Shown: one piece after another, positions 61,801 to 64,000 of the stretch
How positions within the stretch are numbered: the stretch's first letter is position 1
How the letters are laid out: every line of letters begins with the position of its first letter
Assembly (NCBI GenBank): GCA_900319635.1
Contig: ONPF01000004.1
Span: forward strand, 16,732 to 80,731
DNA length: 64,000 nucleotides
Direction of reading: 5' to 3'
Origin: an uncultured Eubacteriales bacterium
GTDB taxonomy: Bacteria; Bacillota; Clostridia; Oscillospirales; Oscillospiraceae
Notes under the pieces: generated by a model
The model's database searches: none
What the model was told of the DNA's origin: nothing
What the model saw: only the letters and a program-made list of their open reading frames with translations
Made by a program: the position numbers and the translations under genes

Positions 61801-62849
61801 AATCGGCGCTGCCGATCCTCAATGTGCGCGGCACCTCCGAAGAGGGGGATGACTACATTGACATCAATGAGCCCATCGTCACCATCCACTTCACAGTCAG
61901 CTGCGAGGACGGCCAGTGCGAGATCATGACGCTGGAGCGCAACGATGAGTTTGCCCTGGGCGAAAGCAAACTGTTCGACGTGTCCGGCACCGGCCACGAT
62001 TGGGGCAAACCCACCTGGAAGTGGGCGGAGGACTACAGCAGCGCCACCGCCGCCTTCGTGTGCCAGAATGACGAGAGCCACACCGAGACTGTGAACGCCA
62101 CGATCACCAGCAAGACCACCGAGGCCACCTGCGAGGAGGCCGGTAAGACGGTCTTCACCGCTACCGTTACCTTTGACAGCAAGACCTTTACCGACACCAA
62201 GGAAGTGACCATCGAGGCCATCGGCCACGACTGGGGCGAGCCCACCTGGACCTGGGCGGAGGACTTCAGCACCGCCACCGCCGCCTTCGTGTGCGCCAAT
62301 GATGAGACTCATGTCAAGACTCTGACCGCCACCGTCACCTCCGAGGTCGTTGGCCACGAGAAGGTCTACACTGCGACTGTTGAACTGGACGGCGAGACCT
62401 ACACCGCCACCGAGACGGTTTCCATTGGTGTCACCGTGACCTTCAATGCCGGTGAGGGCACTGTGGATCCCGCGACGAAGGAAGTCACTCCCGGCGAGGC
62501 CATCGGCGAGCTGCCTGTTCCCACCCGCGAGGACGGCTGGGTGTTCATCGGCTGGTTCACCGAACCCGCGGCCTCCTATCTGGCGGCCGGTCAGGGCACC
62601 GAGGTGACCGCTGAGACCGTCATCGAGGAAGACACCACGGTTTACGCTCACTGGCGCCTGCCCGGTGACGTGAACGGCGACGGCAAGGTGAACCTGATCG
62701 ACGCCCAGCAGCTGATGCGCTACGTCAAGTACAACGACGTCGCGGTCGTGGAAGCCAACGTGGATATCACCGGCGACGGTAAGGTGAACCTGATCGACGC
62801 CCAGCAGCTGATGCGCTACGTCAAGTATCACGATGTGGAAATCCACTGA
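55833..62849 (+). CDS. Secreted S8 (subtilisin) family protease with two dockerin-like modules
   Basis: A 2338-residue secreted protein. After the signal peptide (about 1-28) and an acidic propeptide comes an S8 domain with Asp231 (AIIDTGID), His326 (DHGSHVAG) and Ser690 (SFSGTSMAAPHIAG). A PA-like insert precedes the Ser. An internal dockerin-like calcium pair lies at about 866-922 (DVDRDGDTDKDDAQ, DLDGDGEITTLDAY), with a Big2-type Ig domain at about 1450-1530. A PEEPIEEPAPTEEP linker follows, then a cohesin-like domain at about 1925-2030, two GHDWG-type repeats, and an InlB-like repeat (FNAGEGTVDP...WFTEP). A C-terminal type-I dockerin ends it (GDVNGDGKVNLIDAQQLMRY twice). It is probably a surface protease docked to a cohesin partner; a secreted cohesin-like protein is encoded 31 nt downstream. 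Confidence 0.9.
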   Translation: MSKTWKRLLSLLLAVVMMLSLGVTGFADDGEEETTAETPEENEVLAPEEEAVEDNGELEMTEISPDKLNVPKLGLEEGEEDSEELIPMDEEDLNQVVRVSIFLEAPSTIGAGFSTEGIGTNSAAIAYREGLKTQQAEMTAQIESVIGHSLDVQWNLTLAVNAISAYVTLGDIVKIESIPGVKSVQRENLYLPMEGETADPNTANTSENMVGATAAWAAGYTGAGSRIAIIDTGIDTTHQSFAEEPFLYSVGLADATDELMTEADISRVLSQLNASQKMSGVTAQQLNRSGGGGNAVNSKIPYGFNYVDGNLTIDHVHDTEGDHGSHVAGIAAANRYIGTAHNDAASTVGAVGMAPDAQLLIMKVFGSNGGAYDSDYMVAIEDAIVLGADVANLSLGSGAPGWTFDNEYQDLILGWADSHNNKMVLSISAGNSYDLASFLPNKYLYLEDVSMHTGGSPGSYLNSLGVAAAQNTLQKGTPMLFNGTQDVYYYESTGNEEEGTTYTNPALTTIVGSYNYVYIDATGTADDYSAVNSAVSLSGKVVIVNRGDLSFVEKGENAKSYNPKAVIIANNQDGTIYMDLTDFTGTFPMVTITLKDAKQIKAGGTAHTANGITYYTGSVQVTDVEKEVVIDRDQATITDFSSWGVPGSLIMKPEITAPGGDIYSVYGTANKTSGGTEGGSAEYVSFSGTSMAAPHIAGLTAVLAEYQRENDLVAMNAGLSGYSTRAIAQSLMMSTATPMKPEGSYLSILQQGAGLVDVSKAVTSNSIIMMDPANSGLTGKTGAAADGKVKVELGDDPGRLGDYSFGFTVYNLTDDDLHFNVNTDMFTQGIGEDGSGELLMDRGTIGLNASATCWWEPIDGSVPAEGHDVDRDGDTDKDDAQAILDYLTDEKEESEVDLDVADLDGDGEITTLDAYLLLGFESEEGTGYANGVVPAHGSRYCAVRITLPDSEKEDLDLYFEGGAYLEGYTFVTCDTTTEDGAVYEDAHSIPILGFYGSWTDATMFDTASYTEKLYGSNQENYSGNATTNYLTMQMNGATVKFSGNPYMVENEFPADRLAINSNTTMLNIAYNLVRSAGTTGFAVTKLDGEHQVTDVISSAVTGNEITGLWYYVNGGTWQGTTMKLYNVNKAPSAYGLVEGDRFRVGFYAIPEYNAMLVNDDYTSAEAGMLGKTGFDTLLKSNVLGEGAYVGYDFVVDNTDPQIIGANLEGTDLTVTATDNQALAYVAVMSLDGTVIYAEATPGTGSYTIELDASDAVANAKDYVAVFAGDYAGNETAMAVKVNDDCFEEKTIYVLTDTLTAGEDYLIVNRNSTGTGYALSYVTPTSTNATTATAATNSLTVLAGNADTNGVVYIDSKDVSTNAVWTAGNGVTLSNVNGSKTWYVGRSNRNALTINTNPSDRNWSYANSRLKSGTSTRYLYYNGSAFTIGTATTNVYLYQKTVIRTEIDPYGVTEVTIMPESLNLYKGNTADLTAKVLPLTAADRTVTWTSANPAVATVDEFGHVTAVAKGTTTIRATANGDNTKYAECTVDVEAINKTLNAFAWDEEGKVWASSFNANNLPTWTKSTNNEVGTYLTNAFMFNASTLYASTCDTSDTSVLYTVNRSTYALTEFGTNYVPAFGMARGMTGFSASYGLDFIVYGFAKYLIMGNLTPDHEDPDDNTSALYSGLPYALLDLTTTDVGDAYVAAVCAKAVGTQSASYYFLDETGKIWETTARYSSGFKFSAPTLVVDTGIGTSLQYQSLYYDGTRIFWTHTTDEDCQLIIYVPSTGKLYNAGNFGEGVWPVAGMYVDGIAAPGTTGANSVGDEIEGELALEPLNLRPVATREQLLTEDIIERMTALGFQFAWLENGMDENPEYLEDEEPVEEPIEEPAPTEEPVEEPIEEPAPAEGDEGNAYTGSLMAFRGSYAPAVVPTVDPETAVVETGEGDEPTDLVLDIYEDEESHNGLIALAYDTDALVFASYEANEAITITSVHVDKDKGVITVGYAHKGKSALPILNVRGTSEEGDDYIDINEPIVTIHFTVSCEDGQCEIMTLERNDEFALGESKLFDVSGTGHDWGKPTWKWAEDYSSATAAFVCQNDESHTETVNATITSKTTEATCEEAGKTVFTATVTFDSKTFTDTKEVTIEAIGHDWGEPTWTWAEDFSTATAAFVCANDETHVKTLTATVTSEVVGHEKVYTATVELDGETYTATETVSIGVTVTFNAGEGTVDPATKEVTPGEAIGELPVPTREDGWVFIGWFTEPAASYLAAGQGTEVTAETVIEEDTTVYAHWRLPGDVNGDGKVNLIDAQQLMRYVKYNDVAVVEANVDITGDGKVNLIDAQQLMRYVKYHDVEIH

Positions 62850-62880
62850 GCGAAAGAAAACAAGGCGAAGGAGCATTGCA

Positions 62881-64000
62881 ATGAAAAAACTGATTTGTTT
62901 TGTCTTGGTGCTGACAATGCTGGCCGGTATGACCGCATTTGCCAGCGCGGAGGGGGCCCCATCCTTTGTGGTCTCCTCTGCCGAGGCAGCTCCGGGAGAA
63001 GAGGTACAGGTGACTGTGAGCCTCCAGAACAACCCCGGTGTTGCCCTTGTAAACCTGGATGTTGAGTACGATGAGAATGTTCTGGAATGGACTGCAGTGG
63101 CAAAGGGCGTATACGACGACGGCATGTGGGACGCGAAGCCCGGCGTGGCAGTGACATGGATGTCCTTTGACCGCCACGAGGAGGACGGCGTGTTCTGCAC
63201 GCTGACCTTCAAGGTGAAGGAGGACGCTCCTGCGGGCGATACGGCTGTGACGGTTCGGTACGCTGAAAGCGACGTAGCAGACGAGTCCGGCAATCCGGTG
63301 AGCTTTGAGATCGTCCCCGGCAAGGTGACGGTGATCAAGGAGACCCTGGAGGACGGCTACTACCTGATCGGCCAGAAGGGCTGGACGGTGGACGACATCG
63401 ATCCGGAGCAGAAGTTCGAGCCGAATCCCAATAACGCTGGCGAGTACCTGCTGGAGACCTTCCTGAATGTGGGCGACGGCATCAAGGTGGTGCAGGTGAC
63501 GAACGGCGAGATCACCGCCTGGTATCCCGACGGCATGGACAACCAGTACATTGTGGATACTGCCCACTCCGGCCGCAAGACCATCTACTTCAAGACCAGC
63601 TATGACGGCAACTGGAGCCAGTTTGGCGGCTACATGTGGATCGACGCTGCTCTGACGGGCGCGGAGGTCTACGGCAGCAGCGTGAGCCTGAAGGGCGACA
63701 TCGCGCTGAACTTCTTCCTGATCATCCCCAATGAGCTGAAGGAAGACGAGGGCGCCTATGTGACGATCGGCACGGAGAAGTTCCTGATCAAGGACGCTAC
63801 GACCCGGAAGGTCGGCGAGGATACGCTGTACCAGTTCACGGTGAAGATGAACGCCAAGCAGATGAACGACGAAGTGACGCTGAAGGTGTTCAACGGTGCG
63901 GACGAAGTGTACAAGCTCTTCAACCACACCACCGGCGAGGACGTGACGGAAGGCTATGTCTACTCGGTGCAGACCTACATTGAGAAGACGATCGCGACCA
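62881..64000 (+). CDS. Secreted cohesin-domain protein (3' end outside window)
   Basis: The frame is open from ATG 62881 to the window end (373 codons). After a signal peptide (MKKLICFVLVLTMLAGMTAF) comes a cohesin-like domain (about 27-150: SFVVSSAEAAPGEEVQVTVS, ALVNLDVEYDENVLEW, FCTLTFKVKEDAPAGD). A Trp-rich carbohydrate-binding-like segment (about 160-260, GYYLIGQKGW...) and a further domain (GSSVSLKGDIALNFFLIIP) follow. AAGGAG precedes the ATG and no terminator separates it from the dockerin-protease. A cohesin partner co-transcribed with a dockerin enzyme suggests a small scaffold complex. Further domains may lie beyond the edge. Confidence 0.85.
   Translation, partial: MKKLICFVLVLTMLAGMTAFASAEGAPSFVVSSAEAAPGEEVQVTVSLQNNPGVALVNLDVEYDENVLEWTAVAKGVYDDGMWDAKPGVAVTWMSFDRHEEDGVFCTLTFKVKEDAPAGDTAVTVRYAESDVADESGNPVSFEIVPGKVTVIKETLEDGYYLIGQKGWTVDDIDPEQKFEPNPNNAGEYLLETFLNVGDGIKVVQVTNGEITAWYPDGMDNQYIVDTAHSGRKTIYFKTSYDGNWSQFGGYMWIDAALTGAEVYGSSVSLKGDIALNFFLIIPNELKEDEGAYVTIGTEKFLIKDATTRKVGEDTLYQFTVKMNAKQMNDEVTLKVFNGADEVYKLFNHTTGEDVTEGYVYSVQTYIEKTIAT

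Overview
The window is a GC-rich segment from a Clostridia-type anaerobe, most likely an uncultured gut member of the Oscillospirales. This rests on bacillary-type promoters and strong AGGAGG ribosome sites at high GC, clostridial gene families (class II-type GalT, split transketolase, kinases with CxxC and WSxWS ectodomains, cohesin/dockerin surface proteins), and dispersed palindromic repeats between genes. No rRNA or tRNA gene is visible, so the placement is inference.

Layout. 1-1050: end of infC, then rpmI and rplT with a terminator. 1.6-3.3 kb: an ECF-type sigma factor with a membrane-anchored partner. 4-6.6 kb: a DUF3810 membrane metallopeptidase-like protein converging on a phosphodiester glycosidase lipoprotein. 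6.8-11 kb: moaC, a MOSC protein, larB, larE, larC and a P-loop kinase. 11.8-14.5 kb: galK-galT (minus). 14.7-18.8 kb: a compact five-gene operon (membrane-anchored NodB-like protein, HPr-kinase-like ATPase, PqqD-like protein, S24/S26 peptidase, ABC exporter) that looks like a peptide-maturation and export unit without a visible precursor. 19.3-20.7 kb: glnA.

20.9-29.3 kb carries what I read as a complete sulfoglycolytic transketolase (sulfo-TK) pathway. It has a GH31 enzyme of the sulfoquinovosidase clade, an SqvD-like sugar isomerase, a two-subunit transketolase, an RpiB-like isomerase, an iron-type alcohol dehydrogenase and a DMT transporter. The expected route is sulfoquinovose to sulfofructose to sulfoerythrose/sulfoerythrulose to sulfoacetaldehyde to isethionate, with export. 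29.4-34.8 kb holds a large FAD/Fe-S oxidoreductase with hypA, a radical SAM protein, a free-methionine sulfoxide reductase, a rhodanese and a YegP protein. 34.9-38.1 kb (minus) is a four-gene membrane module with a DUF1295/steroid-reductase-like protein and a flavoprotein. 38.2-39.9 kb holds a metallophosphoesterase and a LUD protein.

40.2-54 kb is the most striking region: one PP2C phosphatase followed by five tandem Hanks-type Ser/Thr kinases. All appear to be single-pass or few-pass membrane receptors, each with a different extracellular domain (CxxC repeats plus SH3-like, WSxWS repeats, PTPAP stalk plus SH3-like, multi-pass plus zinc ribbon, PTPEP stalk plus SH3-like, RCC1 propeller). Two kinases are interrupted by deletions at the same point, and an N-terminal kinase relic is also present. 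54.2-55.5 kb holds an MBL hydrolase and moaE. 55.8 kb to the end holds a 2338-residue secreted subtilase with two dockerin-like modules, followed by a secreted cohesin-like protein cut by the window edge.

Several intergenic spaces are filled with repeat islands: GTAGGGGCG-type and CCTCCCCC-type palindromes, two long 9-nt-periodic hairpins, a 60-bp direct repeat, a 75-bp tandem triplicate, and arrays of four to six heptamers, several abutting stop codons.
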